A program made the position numbers and the translations under genes. From the NCBI GenBank assembly GCA_018136815.1, contig CM030939.1, forward strand, positions 868,001 to 932,000: 64,000 nucleotides of DNA. Reading direction: 5' to 3'. Below, piece after piece: positions 1 through 11,541 of this stretch (the first letter of the stretch is position 1; each line of letters begins with the position of its first letter). The notes under the pieces were generated by a model, which saw only the letters and a list, made by a program, of their open reading frames with translations, did no database searches and was not told where the DNA came from. The DNA comes from Isochrysis galbana. Taxonomy: Eukaryota > Haptophyta > Isochrysidales > Isochrysidaceae.

Positions 1-1
1 G

Positions 2-805
2 CTACCGACGCTCGCGGCAGAGACGGCCATAGCCAAGCTTCCTGCGCAAACCCGCTCGTTGGCTGGATGGCCCAATGCTAGGGCGCGGCAGCACGGCTTC
101 CGTCGCTTCCATGCATTGTTGCACAATTTGGTGACTCTGTCCATCTTGGTCGGGCGCAAACCAGTCCTGCCCACTGTCCCGTGTGACTTCATTCGTACGG
201 TGACTAGTCCTACAGACAAATCGGCAGCAAGCTCACGCTTTGGCATACACCATGCGGCTGTCGTCGTCACCGGCGGCTACAACGGAGCAGAGCCACAATG
301 TCACCTAGTGCCCGGCACCTGGAGGCCAGGGGGGCCTGATCAATGCTACCATGATGCTTTCCTTTCAGACTTCGACTTCACCGCCTTCGTCACTGCACTC
401 CACGGAGCAAGCAATGGAAGCGTTGCAATCCGAGTGAGCCCATCCCTCCTTGACAAAGAAGGAGGCGTGCTCACCACTGCAGATGTGCGTTGGGAAAGGC
501 CACGCCCAAAGCTGGAACTCGGCTCCATTCGCGCATTCTGCCGAGCTGCAAAGGCCCGTCGCGAGCCACTGCTGATGGTCGAGGGGCTGTTGTCCCAACT
601 GGATCACAACGAGCCGCTCCTTGTAGATGCACCGCTTCCGCCCGGGGAGTTTTCTACGGAAGCTGTGCGGAGGAAATGGTCGCGCAATAGATGGCCTTCT
701 CTGTTGCTGAAAAAGGCCTTGGATGAGCTCAAGGAAGACTGCTCAGGTGCAAGTGAACTCGTCAACAAGCGCATGCAATGTGTTGGCTTCTTCCTTGCAG
801 AATGA
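2..805 (+). CDS. C-terminal part of a putative glycan-related protein (5' end outside window)
   Basis: The reading frame is open from the left edge to a TGA just after residues FFLAE, so the true start lies upstream of the window. The first visible part reads like the nucleotide-sugar-binding start of algal glycosyltransferase-like proteins: an H-x-L-x-N-L-V segment, then GRKPVLPTVPC, similar in style to 'LNRTLVLP' motifs of fucosyltransferase-like families. The rest is a soluble alpha/beta-looking segment with several Cys and Trp residues. No transmembrane segment is visible. The family assignment is inference from motif style only. That the ORF is real is better supported, by its length, by balanced composition and by the absence of repeats. 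Confidence 0.5.
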   Translation, partial: LPTLAAETAIAKLPAQTRSLAGWPNARARQHGFRRFHALLHNLVTLSILVGRKPVLPTVPCDFIRTVTSPTDKSAASSRFGIHHAAVVVTGGYNGAEPQCHLVPGTWRPGGPDQCYHDAFLSDFDFTAFVTALHGASNGSVAIRVSPSLLDKEGGVLTTADVRWERPRPKLELGSIRAFCRAAKARREPLLMVEGLLSQLDHNEPLLVDAPLPPGEFSTEAVRRKWSRNRWPSLLLKKALDELKEDCSGASELVNKRMQCVGFFLAE

Positions 806-1420
806 TATTCGCCCTAGGCCCTGGCAGCAATGTCCGGATATATCTACTGGATATTTTGACGGATTCAGGCAAGACTTGCTATCTCTGGATATTTGGATGC
901 TCTGGAATATTAGGTTTGGGGTGGGGAGAGGAAAAGTCGACTTTTGAGGATTGGGCCCAATTGGTCTTGTGATTGTAAGGGAGAGCTTGTCGTGTTGATA
1001 GTAATGCGAAAGAAATGTACCCTCCAAGTCTCAGCTTCTATCTAGTTCTTTTGCGCGCGCACTGACAGTATGGTGTTTCCCCTTCTTGTTGGATAACGCT
1101 TTGAATAGTAACGCGCGCTCTCCTCATGGTGACGATGATGCTTCTTGCGTTGTGCCCGGCCTTGGTGGCGAGGCCACAAGCCGGATATGGAGCTCCCACC
1201 CAGGTCATTGCCTCTCTAAGGCAGGGCCTTGATAAAAGTCCAAGAATCGCCAAGGGCCGCGCGATGCGCGACCCGCTAGGGCCTTGTGACCAACCTATCC
1301 CTCCTCGCTACAAGAGCGAACGAGGAACATATATCCACGTCGCGCATGGCTCAATCTATGCGTTTGGCATCCCGTGAGTGGCGAAAGCTGTCTTGTTACT
1401 TGTCTCTTAGGGGTCTCTAC
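806..1420. other. Intergenic, no gene recognised
   Basis: I see no convincing ORF. The stretch holds a 14-bp perfect palindrome, AAAAGTCGACTTTT, near 934-947. A loosely similar string sits near 22530, after a LINE fragment. Confidence 0.5.
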
Positions 1421-1427
1421 CCTTGCT

Positions 1428-1640
1428 CGAACCCGCGCCCTCTGCTTTTAAGTGGCGCACATATATACCACTGGTATATAGTGCGCCACAAGCGCGCTTG
1501 TGGCGCACTATAGACCAGCTATAGACCAGTGGTATATATGTGCGCCACTTAAAATCAGAGGGCGGGGGTTCGAATCCGACCCGCGCGCGCTTCTCTTTTA
1601 CACTCCAGTATACTACCATTATACTGGAGACCTCTGCCCC
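1428..1640 (+). repeat. Foldback repeat with tRNA-like B box, copy 1
   Basis: Two near-identical arms face each other around about 1495, each containing TTAAGTGGCGCACATATATA or its complement. Both arms end outward in a tRNA B-box-like string (GGTTCGAATCC on the right, its degenerate complement on the left). The right arm is followed by a short hairpin (CTCCAGTAT, 9-nt loop, ATACTGGAG). The same unit recurs at 6332-6515, with a one-armed remnant at 1850-1885. I read it as a tRNA-derived SINE, or a MITE that captured a tRNA-like promoter. No intact tRNA cloverleaf could be drawn. Confidence 0.7.
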
Positions 1641-1849
1641 GCAGCTCCTCCCTTTATGCCGGGGCAGCTACTCGCGAGCGCGGGTTTCTCTCTTTGGGTG
1701 GAAAGGTGGCCACTTGAGTGTTCACCTTCACATTCATCCACCCACTTTCTACTGTCCTGTTTCTTTACCTAACCTGGGTCTTTTTCTAACAGTAACAGTG
1801 GGGTGGATGGTCCATCGGTCCATCCACTCCTTTCCCCCTTTCTTGAGAG

Positions 1850-1885
1850 TCGAACCCGCGCCCTCTGCTTTTAAGTGGCGCACCG
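1850..1885 (-). repeat. Fragment of the tRNA-like foldback repeat
   Basis: The string CGAACCCGCGCCCTCTGCTT followed by TTAAGTGGCGCAC matches one outer arm of the repeat at 1428-1640, in the opposite orientation to its right arm. Only this end is present. Confidence 0.6.
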
Positions 1886-2700
1886 ACTGACTTCGGTTCT
1901 CTTGCCGGACAGGCACTGCCGGCAAGAAGGCGCGCTGCGCAAGGACGCGCCCCGCGCCAAGCGAGTGCCAGATGGAGCACATCACGCGCGCGCAGTGCCA
2001 CTTGAACCTCTGCCGCCGAACCTTCCCTGTGTACGAAAGGGGGCGTGCCCAAGTCCGTTGCGGCGCCCGTCGGGTGGTGTGAGATCGTGCCCGTCGGTCG
2101 AGTCCCGGCGGCGGGGGATCGACGGAGGAGACGGGCGCTGGCGGAGTGAGTCACACAAAGTTAACGAAGCTCCTCCTTTAAGAAAGTCCTCGACGGTTCG
2201 CCGGCGCTTCCGCGCAACGGTCGCTTCTGCTCCCCTTTTCCAAATTCTCCCCTCGTGGTCTCTCTCTCTCTCTCTCTCCTGAGAGGGCCCCCGCCCACCT
2301 TCCTTCCTTCTTCCTCCTTCTCCCTTATCTTTCTATCTCTCTCGTGGCGCTTCTCTCTCGGCCCGACGGAGGGGGGCCGGCCGTTCGAGTTTTGTTGTTG
2401 GTGGGGCGTCTCTGAACTCGCGGCAACGGTTTACTTTCTAGCGGGCGCCCGGACCTCCCTCCGCCCCCTTCCCATATGAATCCCCCCCCCCCCCCCCCTC
2501 AAAATATTCTCTATTCATACTCCAACCCTCACATAAAGAACCCATCTACCTCGCCCCTACCCTCCTCCCCCCCCCCCCCGTCTGGGCGTGCGGCGGGCCG
2601 AGGGAGTGCGAGAGGCAAGCCGACCACCGCGCCGCGGCCACGCAGGGCCGCCTATTGCCCTCCTCGCTCTACGGCGCTGGCGCGGCGCTGGCGGGCGGCG
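1886..2700. promoter_or_regulatory. Pyrimidine-rich region upstream of the ALIX gene
   Basis: No gene is recognised here. The region has a (TC)n run near 2258-2279, long C runs near 2486-2501 and 2568-2579, and high GC. It probably holds the 5' UTR and promoter of the BRO1 gene starting at 2701. I saw no clear TATA box. Confidence 0.35.
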
Positions 2701-5700
2701 ATGGCCTCCGACCTTCTCTCCCTACCTCTCAAGCAAACCGCGAGCGCGCAGCTCGAACAGGGGCTCCTGCTCTTCATCTCCACCTCGTACTCTCACGAGC
2801 AGGCAGAGCAGCACCGCCCAGCTGTCGGCGAGGTGCACGCGCTGCGCGAGCGGGTGCGCGCCATCGCGCTCAGCGAGGCGACCGCTGAGGATGCCGTCAG
2901 TGCGCTCGGACGCTATGCAAAGCTCCTCACCTCCATGAGCTCGCGGTTCGGCACAGCAGTGGACGACGCTCTCAGTGGCACGGATGCGCAGCTCGAGCTC
3001 ACGTGGCGCGACGCACACAAGCCCGAGGCGAGGTGCACTATGCACCAGCTAGGGTTCGAGCGCGTGTGCGCACTCTATAATCTTGCCGCCGCGCTCTCAT
3101 TCCGCGCCACCACTCGCAACACCGCGGATGGGGACGGGCTGCGCGCAGCTTGTCAGGACTTCCAGCAGGCCGCTGGCGCACTCGATACTGCCGCGGGAGC
3201 CATCGCAGGCGCATCCTGGGCATCCGATCGTGCGCTGACTGCCGACATTTCAGCGGCCGCTCTAGAAGGGAAGCGCGCGCTCATGCTCGCACAAGCGCAG
3301 CGGTGCTTCTATGAGAGAGCGACGCGTGACCAGATGAAGGGCGGTTTGGTGGCCAAGTTGGCGGCTGCGACATCAGCCTTCTATGACGAAGCTGCTGCTA
3401 AGCTGCGCACCGTCCGTGACGAGTGCGTGGCGAGTGGGGGTGGGGGTGAGTTGAGCCCGCCCGGCAGGGAGCGTGGCGGAGGGATGCTCGGCAAGGCCAA
3501 AGATCGCGTTGGCCGTGCATCGAGTGGGACTGGAGCGCCTGCAACACTTTTGGCATTGATTTGCCAGGCGGAGGCGGGGGCGCGCATCTTTGATGCGTGG
3601 GCCCAATTCCACATGGCAGCGGAGCACGAGGAGAAGCACGAATATGGGCCTCAGGTGGCGCGACTGCAACGTGCCGTCGAGCTGGCTACCCATGCCTCCG
3701 AACGGCTTGCGGCAGGAGGTGTGGCTGCAAATAGCGGAGGCGGTGCGGCAGCCGGAGCCTCCGCTGTCCCTCCTGCCGTTCTGAAGGCCCTCGAGGAAGC
3801 TGTTTCAACGATTCGTGCCGCCGAGGCGACAGCGTCGAAGTACAACATGAACGTTTACCACGAGCGGGTGCCCCCCATCTCCACGCTCGCCTCTCCTGCT
3901 CCCAAGGCGATCGTCAAATCCATGACGCCAACACCGCTTGCATTGCCTGCGGCTAGCAACGACTATAGTGATGCTGCCTCTGCCGCTGAAGGCGACCCCT
4001 TCTCACGGCTTGTGCCATTGACGGTGCTTACCGATGCATCGGTGTACACTGCATCACTGGACGACCTGCTTCGTCAGATGAGCGACGATCTCAACGACAT
4101 CCAACAGACCAAGGAAGCTGAGCTCGCGTCGATGGACCTTCCTGGTACGCTTTGTGTAAGGGTCGAAAGCGTTGAAAGCCTTGCCCTTGAAACTCGCGAT
4201 CGAAAGTCCTGATTGCGGTGGAATCATGCGCCCGATGCCAAGACGTGCCGCCCAGTGCTTTGCTTCCCTGTGGTAACCATTCACACAGCCTTGATTTATC
4301 GTCCCTCCCTGAAGCCGCAATCTCGCACAAGATTTGTTTAGCCCGTGCTGAGCCTCCTTGTCGCTTTTACTTGCGTCCCCTCACGTCATTGATCACTTCC
4401 TTGGGTCTTGCTCAGATGCCCTGAACGCGTGTGAGGCGGACTCTCGTCTCCCCGAACCACTGGCTGAAGCGGTAACCCGCGTACAGGCGGCAGGCGGTAC
4501 GCGCGCTGTTTCAGACATGCTCGAGTCTGTTCGCGGAAAGACAGCCGACTTGGACGCATGCGCAATGTCCATTGACGCACTTCTTGAAGTCGAGGAGGGA
4601 GCTGACCAGCAATTGCACCTTCAGCACGGCGAACGATGGGCATGTGTTCGCTCCGCAGCGCTCACCGCCGACGCTAGGCGAGAGCTAGCAGAGGTGAGCC
4701 ATCCGAGTCCGTCGGGCGGAAATGATCCCGCGCGGGTTCTAAGCCCTCACTGGTCCACGATTATCCATCACCTATCGCACTTAGCATGGATGAGCATGGC
4801 CATTTGCCCCCACGTCCCCATCCTGCTTCTCTTCAGATTCGGGCTGACATTCAGCAAGCCGAGGCTGCCAATGCGGCCCTGCGCTCGCACCATGCGGCGT
4901 GTCTCGACCACCTTCAGCTATTGAATTATGATATCCCAACCCTCAATTCGATGGTTCCTCGTGGCGCCAAGGGCTCAACTCTCGCCGACCTAGAGTGCGT
5001 GGCGGACATCCGGACGCTCCTGGAGTCTCTCCGCTCATGTGCTGCAGCGCGTGTCGCTGCCCTTGCCGATGCCAGGGCACTTGCGGCGAGAGACGATGTG
5101 ACGGGGGAGCTCGTGTACAGGGGAGATGCGGCCGGAGGATCCACGGAGACTGTCTTCGCGAAGGCGCTCGCCAAGTGAGCGCTTGTCTTGATGCCACAGA
5201 CACATGCGTGCCCTTAGAACGGCGAGAGCTGTTGCGCCTAGCTTATGCTCGGATGCGTTTTGGTTAATTCGGGACCGCATTCTCCCTATAGGTACGAGCC
5301 CTTCGCCTCACGCATTCGTGAGTCCGCCGAATTGGAGGCGGAGCTTCTCTCGGCGCTCCGCACCGCCAACGAGACGTTCACTACGGCACGCACCTCTGAT
5401 CCTTCTCTACCAGAGCGCGAGACCTTCTTCCACAAGCTGTCTCTGGCAGTGAAGTCATTTGATGACCTAGAGGCGCAGCTTTTGCATGGCCTTGACTTCT
5501 GCGCAGAGGCTTCAGAGCGGCTGGATGCTCTACAAAGTACGGTCACCTCGCTCGGTGCTACACGTGCGTATGAGAGAACCGAGTTGCTGGAAGCGCTCCA
5601 CGCGGAAACGGTCAACGAGGAGGCGCGAGCTGCAGCCGCCCAAGCTCTTGCTGAAGCACGCGTCCAACAGCAGCAATTCCCACCGCCGGTACCTGCAGTG

Positions 5701-5850
5701 GTACCGGCGGCAGCCGCCGCACCCACTCCATTTGTGCCGCCCGCCGTGCCGCTACCCAGCAACATGCTCCCTTCTAGCTCTTGGCCGCCGCAGCCAAGAC
5801 ATGGCTCGCACGAGTCAGATGGAATAGACCATCTCACATTAAGCTCGACC
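2701..5850 (+). CDS. ALIX/PDCD6IP-like BRO1 domain protein (four exons)
   Basis: ALIX-family proteins bind ESCRT-III and act in endosomal sorting, membrane repair and cytokinesis. I join exons 2701-4144, 4416-4693, 4837-5174 and 5292 to about 5850. Donors are GTACGC, GTGAGC and GTGAGC; acceptors end in CAG, CAG and TAG; all phases agree. The start ATG at 2701 precedes MASDLLSLPLKQT, a normal BRO1 N-terminus, although the frame is open further upstream. Residues 1 to about 400 match the BRO1 domain (HQLGFERVCALYNLAAAL is diagnostic). Exons 2-4 match the V domain, including MDLPDALNACEADSRLPEPL across the first junction. The tail is Pro/Ala-rich, as in ALIX. The ORF does not stop there but continues into copia-like sequence to 6423, so the native C-terminus is uncertain. 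Confidence 0.85.
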
Positions 5851-7621
5851 ATCTCAAATCGATCCCATCCATTGCCGCCGCCGCCACCGTTTCCACCGCC
5901 AGCGGCCTCACCTCCCTCGGCGTCGGAGGTGGGGGGAATCGGCTACTCGTCATTGGCACCACCCATTGGGTGTAGAGAGTCGGATCATGACGAGGCCCCG
6001 CAAGCTCTACGGGCTGGCTTGCAAGAGGCGCGACGACCTTCTCAGCCCGCGTGCGAAAGCCGGGCTCCGAGCTACTCGATTCTGCAAGCCGTACCACCTC
6101 CCATGCCTCCTGCCGCAGTGGTGCCTCTAGCCAGCGGAGCGTCGCGACCTTTTCTGCCTCCTTCCTCAACTCTACCCGAGGTGCCGAGATCTCAGCCGCA
6201 TAGCCAGGGAAGACCTAACATGGTGACTAACATCACCGAACATCAAGTCCGACGTTCGCGCAGGCTCGCGGGGGACAAGTTACCACAAACAATATTCGCC
6301 CAATTCACGGAACCGCAGATGGCCTTCGCCCTTAAGTGGCGCACATATATACCACTGGTCTATAGTGCGCCACAAGCGCTTGTGGCGCACTATAGACCAG
6401 TGGTATATATGTGCGCCACTTAAAAGCAGAGGGCGGGGGTTCGAATCCGACCCGCGCGCGCTTATCTTTTACACTCCAGTATACTACCATTATACTGGAG
6501 ACCTCTGCCCCGCAGGGGTGCCAACACACGATACTATGTCCGAGATGACTCGGTCAATGCTCCTAGCGTCGACGCGGCAATCGCAGGGTTCACTATGTTA
6601 ACAGAAGCGCGGTCCATCCCCAAGCCTACTCATGCGCTTACGTTCGCCTATGAGTCCAATACGACAAACATCGACAAAGCTTTCTCACTCTTCGAGCAAC
6701 AAAAACGCTACTATCACGACGGCGGTCCAATAGCCTACACAAGCCAGTCGGCCATGTCTGCGCACGCGGTCACCATCACATCAGATCTAGGCGGGTGACG
6801 TCGGCGTCCCTGCGACATATCGCCAAGCCCTCCGATCACCGCACGCTTCATATTGGCGCGAGGCTATCAACAAAGAACTGGCCGGATTAATCACCCTTGG
6901 GACGTGGAAAGTAATACGTTTCGTTGACATGCCCGACGACGCCAACCTACTCCACTGCCACTTCGTCTTCGCCATCAAACGCAAGGCCGACGGGTCCATT
7001 GAAAAATTTAAAGCTAGACTCGTTGCCGATGGTAATACTCAACGGTATGGTGTTGACTTCAACCGGATATTCTCCACAGTCGTCAAGTCCGCCACCATTC
7101 GTCTCGTTCTCGCCCTTGCGACAGCGCTGGACCTCAACCTGTCGTCTATCGATGTGCGTCAAGCCTACCTCCAAGCTACACTAAAGGAAAGAATATATAT
7201 GCGCATGCCCCCAGGTTTGCCAGCGTTCAACCACAAAGGTGAACTACTCGTATGTGAATTACGACGATCACTCTACGGTCTACGACAAGCTGGCCGTGAG
7301 TGGGCCAATCTTCTTACTTCCTTCCTGTTATCGTGGGGTTTCCAACGTTCACCGATCGATGTATGCATGTACACCTACGCGAAGGGGCGTTGCCTCTTGT
7401 GGGTCCTCGTTTACATCGACGATGCTGTAATCGTCGACAATGATGCCAAGTTACGCGCACGCTTGGTACAAGCCTTAAGCGAAAGGTTCCCGGTAGAAGA
7501 CAAGGGCACACTAACCTGGATACTCAATGTTGCTGTTACCAGAGACGCACAAAAACGTCTCCTCCAATTGTCACAACATTTATACGTATCGGACCCTACC
7601 GAGTTTGAGGTCAAAACTCGA
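5850..7621 (+). mobile_element. Ty1/copia retrotransposon fossil (linker and reverse transcriptase)
   Basis: Near 6230-6290 a basic 'RRSRRLAG' linker typical of copia polyproteins is seen. From about 6840 to 7621 follows a copia reverse transcriptase: WREAINKELAGL, FKARLVADG, DVRQAYLQA, SLYGLRQAGREW and the YIDD catalytic box. A palindromic repeat (6332-6515) sits inside it. The right side is cut by a LINE fragment. I saw no LTR, integrase or RNase H here. The left border with the ALIX gene is not defined. The element is broken in at least a few places and looks old relative to the gypsy copies. Confidence 0.8.
6332..6515 (+). repeat. Perfect 92-bp palindrome plus tRNA-like tail, copy 2
   Basis: Positions 6332-6423 are a perfect inverted repeat of two 46-bp arms with no spacer, centred between 6377 and 6378. 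Each arm contains its own hairpin (GTGGCGCAC ... GTGCGCCAC), so the single strand can fold as two side-by-side hairpins or as one long one. It is followed by the B-box-like GGTTCGAATCC and a 9-bp-stem hairpin ending near 6501. It lies inside the copia fossil. Confidence 0.85.
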
Positions 7622-8068
7622 TGATTGAAGCGTGCCCCCCCGAAGACACTCACGCGGAGCATCCGAGGGAACCCGGCGCTGCCGGCCTTCTGGAAAGACA
7701 CCCTGACTAACTTTAGAGCGCTGAAGATAGATCGCTCTCCTCTCTCTAGAGAGGGGGCACTCTCACAGCCGCTATGGCACAATCGACACGATCACCCACC
7801 GCTCACCCGTGCCGCATGGGCTAGTCTTTGGGAAACGCTCAACACGCACGTCGTACACAACGTGTACAAAGACCCCGACTTCACCGTACCTTACACCCGG
7901 GAGGATTGCGAACAATACGTAGACCACCTCCCCGACACCTTCCTTCACGCGGGAGCGAGAATAAACAAACAAGAATTCTTAAACTCGTGGGAGCATGTAG
8001 TTCGTCACGCCTCGAGACTCCTAGACAAAGCGCAGGAGAGCCCGGCACCGCACCATTCCGCCTCTAAG
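7622..8068 (+). mobile_element. LINE ORF2 fragment (C-terminal region), left half
   Basis: The translation GNPALPAFWKDTLTNFRAL and the following LWHNRHDHPPLTRAAW segment align by eye to GNNTLLAFWKQALENFRR and the downstream region of the LINE copies at 60045-60702, and to STLPAFWKQALENFRR at about 35130. The frame is open. Gypsy element G1 interrupts it at 8068, and the LINE resumes at 11542. It belongs to the post-RT part of ORF2. Confidence 0.75.
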
Positions 8069-11000
8069 TGTTGTATTCCTGCCCATCTGAAGGCTGTAGG
8101 CATGAATATTCGTGTAAGGTACGCGCTCACAATTACAATTGAACAGTTCCCCGTGTTGCCACTGACGCACAAGACACACAGATTCGGATTCCCCATACCC
8201 AATACACCCGTTCCTGTCCCGTCTGTCAAGCCTGTTTCTGATCCCCAACCTCCACCCACCGTCGCGGGCCTCCGCTCGCTTCCAAATCCGGCGACTCGGC
8301 GGCATCCCGTCGATCCAAGCCTCGCCGGGGATGTTTCTGAGCGAGAGGTCATCCTAGCCTCATGGGACCAACTGTTTAACATGTCCCCCTATGAGGTAGC
8401 TTCTCTCTACAAGAACTCCGACGATTTCGAGCTAATCCACGCCATTCTCAACGGCGGCCTCTCTCGGGCCGGCAATGTTTGGCACTACCGTGTGTTTTTC
8501 GAGAAGGAGCTAGTCTCCGAGCCGCTCTTCAACACGGCCGATGAGTTTGCCGCCAAAGCGCCGGCGTCTTGTGGCTCCGAGTACCTCCTATATACCCATG
8601 AACCTATCACGATCCCGGCCTATCATCGGGCGACGTTTCACGTCCGAATTCCGCTAGCTCTTCGAGAACACGAAGACTGCGCCATGCTCGTGGACCGACT
8701 CCCTACACGCGAGACTATTGACAGCTCTCCGCTCGTCATCCCTCAAGTAGAGAGGCCGAAATCCGACCACACCATCGCGGTTACGGTGGCCAATACTGAC
8801 CCCAAACCACTACACCTTCCGTCGTTCCATCCTGTAGCTTCGCTACAGGTTCGATTCAAGATTCACGCTGGAACTTATCACCGCGTCGGTGACAATAACT
8901 CGCCGGATGTGATTGAGTCGCTCAACGAGGACCAACGCAAGCTCCTCGAGGCAGCCAAGATCGACCCCGAGGGCCGTCTCTCGATGCCCCAACGTGAACA
9001 AGTTCGTCGTCTACTGGCCCGACGTATCGCTGCTTTCGCAATTGACCCGACTAACCCGAATCACACTCACGTGATGGAGGTAGAGCTACCGCTCAACCCC
9101 GGAGCCGAAGCTCACCGTCACGCACCGTCTAGAGTTGGACGAGAGGGTGAGAAGATCATAGAGGACGAAGTTTGCAAGATGGAGTCCGCGGGCATCATTA
9201 GGAAATCAAATTCGTCGTGGGCCTCTCGAGTCGTGTTAGTCACTAAGAAGGATGGCTCCGTACGTTTCTGCGTAGATTATCGCGACGTCAACTCTAAGCT
9301 TCGTCTAGAGGACAGCCCTCTTCCCCTCACGGTAGAAGCCATCGACCGATTGTCGTCCGGTCAAGGCAACCTCGATTCTCTATTCCTTTGCACCCTGAAC
9401 CTGGCATCTGGTTTCTGGGGTATACCGATCAAAGAATCCGATAAACATATCACCGCGTTCACTACTCATCGCGGCAAGTACGAGTTCAATTACTTGCCTT
9501 TCGGTGTTCAATCCGGTCCCTCGTATATGTGCCGCCTCATGGACGCCGTTCTCGGTGGGCTGGCATGGGAGATTTGTATGCCATACTTGGATGATGTCGG
9601 CGCCTGGTCGACAGGTGTAGGTGACTCGCTGCAGGCCAGGGAAGAGTCGTCATTCCAACAAATGTTACACCGTCTTGATCTTGTCTTGGAACGTCTCATC
9701 TGGGCGGGCCTCACTTGCAAGATGTCGAAATGCGTTTTCTTTGCCACCTCGGCTGAATATCTCGGCCACGTTGTTTCGCGTGAAGGTCTTCGGATGGATC
9801 CCAAGAAAGTGGAAGCTGTCTCGAAAATCGACCCAACCCAAATCAACTCGATCGAAGCCGTCCGTTCGTTCCTTGGATTGTGCTCCTACTACCGCCGTTT
9901 CATCCGTCGTTTTGCGATCCGTGCGGCGCCGTTAACCGCTCTCACGCGGAAAGGGTGCGACGTCCCGGTCGAGTCGCAAACAGAAGCCTGTCGACAGGCT
10001 ATCGAAGATCTCAAGCAAGCTATCTGTGAAGAACCCGTACTTGCACCTCCTCGAGACGACCGTCCTTTCCTCGTTAAAACCGACGGTGCTAGCAAGCTCG
10101 GCATCGCCGGCGTCCTCGCCCAAAAAGACGACGAAGGGAGAGAGCGCGTCGTTGCATACTACGGTCGTAGCTTGAGTCCGGCTGAGCGCCATTGGACAGT
10201 CACTGAAATCGAACTTCTAGCAGCGCTAGAATCGATCCGAAATTGGAGGCCTTATCTTTGGGGTCGCCACTTCACCCTCGTCGTAGACCATTCAGCTTTG
10301 CGCTGGCTTCACACGATGAAAGATCAAGTCACCGGTGGTCCAGCCTCGCGCCTCATGCGATGGGTCCTAAAGCTAGCCGAATATAGATTCGACGTCGTGC
10401 ACAAACCTGGAGTCACTCACTGGGACGCCGACGGCTTATCCCGCTTAGTTGCTCTCGAGCCTGATCACGATCCTCTCCATCTCGAGGAGAGTGACGCCCA
10501 TTCTTTCGATTCTTCTGAAATTCACGACATAGTCGCCGCCGCGGTTACTTCATCCACCCTCACCGCTCGCCGCCAACAAGCAAGCGATAGGCTCGCTCGT
10601 CAAGCATCGGAATCTTCGGAGTCGATTACCTCCTCGTATCTCGATGTGGGCGTGCCTCATGCCGACGAATTACGTCAAGCGCTCTCTACCGACGACCTCG
10701 CCAGCTCGATCCTTTCTGAAGTCGCCGCGCGCGCTGTTTCCCCCCCCTCGCTTCGATTCCTCTCGCGATTCCTTCGATGATTGCCTCCATCTCGTCCGTT
10801 CTTCTTCGCGATTCTCGCGGAGGGGGTACCGATGTTTAACGTTAGTTTCGCCGCGTTTTCGGTGAAAGAAAGGAAGAACGAATGGCACGCGCCCCGCGTC
10901 TCGCGTCTTGTTTCGTCGCCCCTTGCTCGTCGCTTGTCTAGAAGTTCTCTCTGCACATCGCCTTCTTCCCCCCGCGCGAGTTTGGACCTCTCCTCGACCC

Positions 11001-11536
11001 TCCGCGTTGGCTTCAGCGGACGAGTTTTCACTTTAACGATAGTTTGAACCCTTCGTTTGCGTAGTTTTGCGCTCTCTTTCCGTATTTCTTCGCGCATGAC
11101 GAGCGATCGCGACCTCAGCCTTTGTCGCACGGGGAGGGTTTGTTTATCGTATGATTCCGGAGTGTTTACGTTAGTTTTCTGAGCCCAAGGTCGTTGGGGT
11201 TTGGGTTTCTTGTGAGTGTTTTTGTAGCAACTTCGTCGATTCCCACCGTGTTCCCAAGCGAGTCCCCCCGAGTTCCCGAGTCTATACCCCGAGTCAACGA
11301 GTCAATACCAGCCAAGCACGCGCCTGAGCCACCCCCAGTCGCCTGCCACCACCTCCCACAAGCCTCCTTCCACACTTCCGCGCCCTCCGTGCGTCGTGCG
11401 TCGTGCGTCGATCACCATGCCCGTAGTCACCCCCGAGGAAAGCTCCATGAGCTCCCCGCAAGAACCGCATTCCGCGCTAGCTGCCGGCGCGCCCTCGCAG
11501 GCCATCTCCAAGAGTGAGATGAGCCTTGCTCTGACA
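8069..11536 (+). mobile_element. Ty3/gypsy element G1 with target-site duplication
   Basis: The element is bounded by TGTTGTATTC at 8069 and GCTCTGACA ending at 11536. It is flanked by the 5-bp duplication CTAAG (8064-8068 and 11537-11541), which fixes both ends. Its LTRs are incomplete relative to the ~1.4-kb LTR of copies G2 and G3. Inside is a long pol segment with an aspartic-protease-side linker, reverse transcriptase (FCVDYRDVNSK, YLDD box) and RNase H (HFTLVVDHSALRWLHTMKD). I do not see an integrase or the first ORF. The element is internally rearranged with a few breaks. Its pol is nearly identical to that of G3, so the family was active recently. It sits inside a LINE. Confidence 0.9.
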
Positions 11537-11541
11537 CTAAG

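Noticed and set aside
1500-1590. Functional tRNA gene
   Set aside because: Only the B-box-like region fits. The anticodon and D arms do not form a proper cloverleaf, and the unit is repeated as a palindrome.
7625-10780. A single 1,051-codon gene
   Set aside because: It is a chance in-frame join of LINE ORF2 sequence with gypsy G1. The target duplication CTAAG and LTR start at 8069 separate them.
10781-11047. Short ORFs in the LTRs (Arg/Ser-rich, also near 40600-41100 and 53600-54100)
   Set aside because: They follow from the pyrimidine-rich LTR composition and appear in several frames at once.
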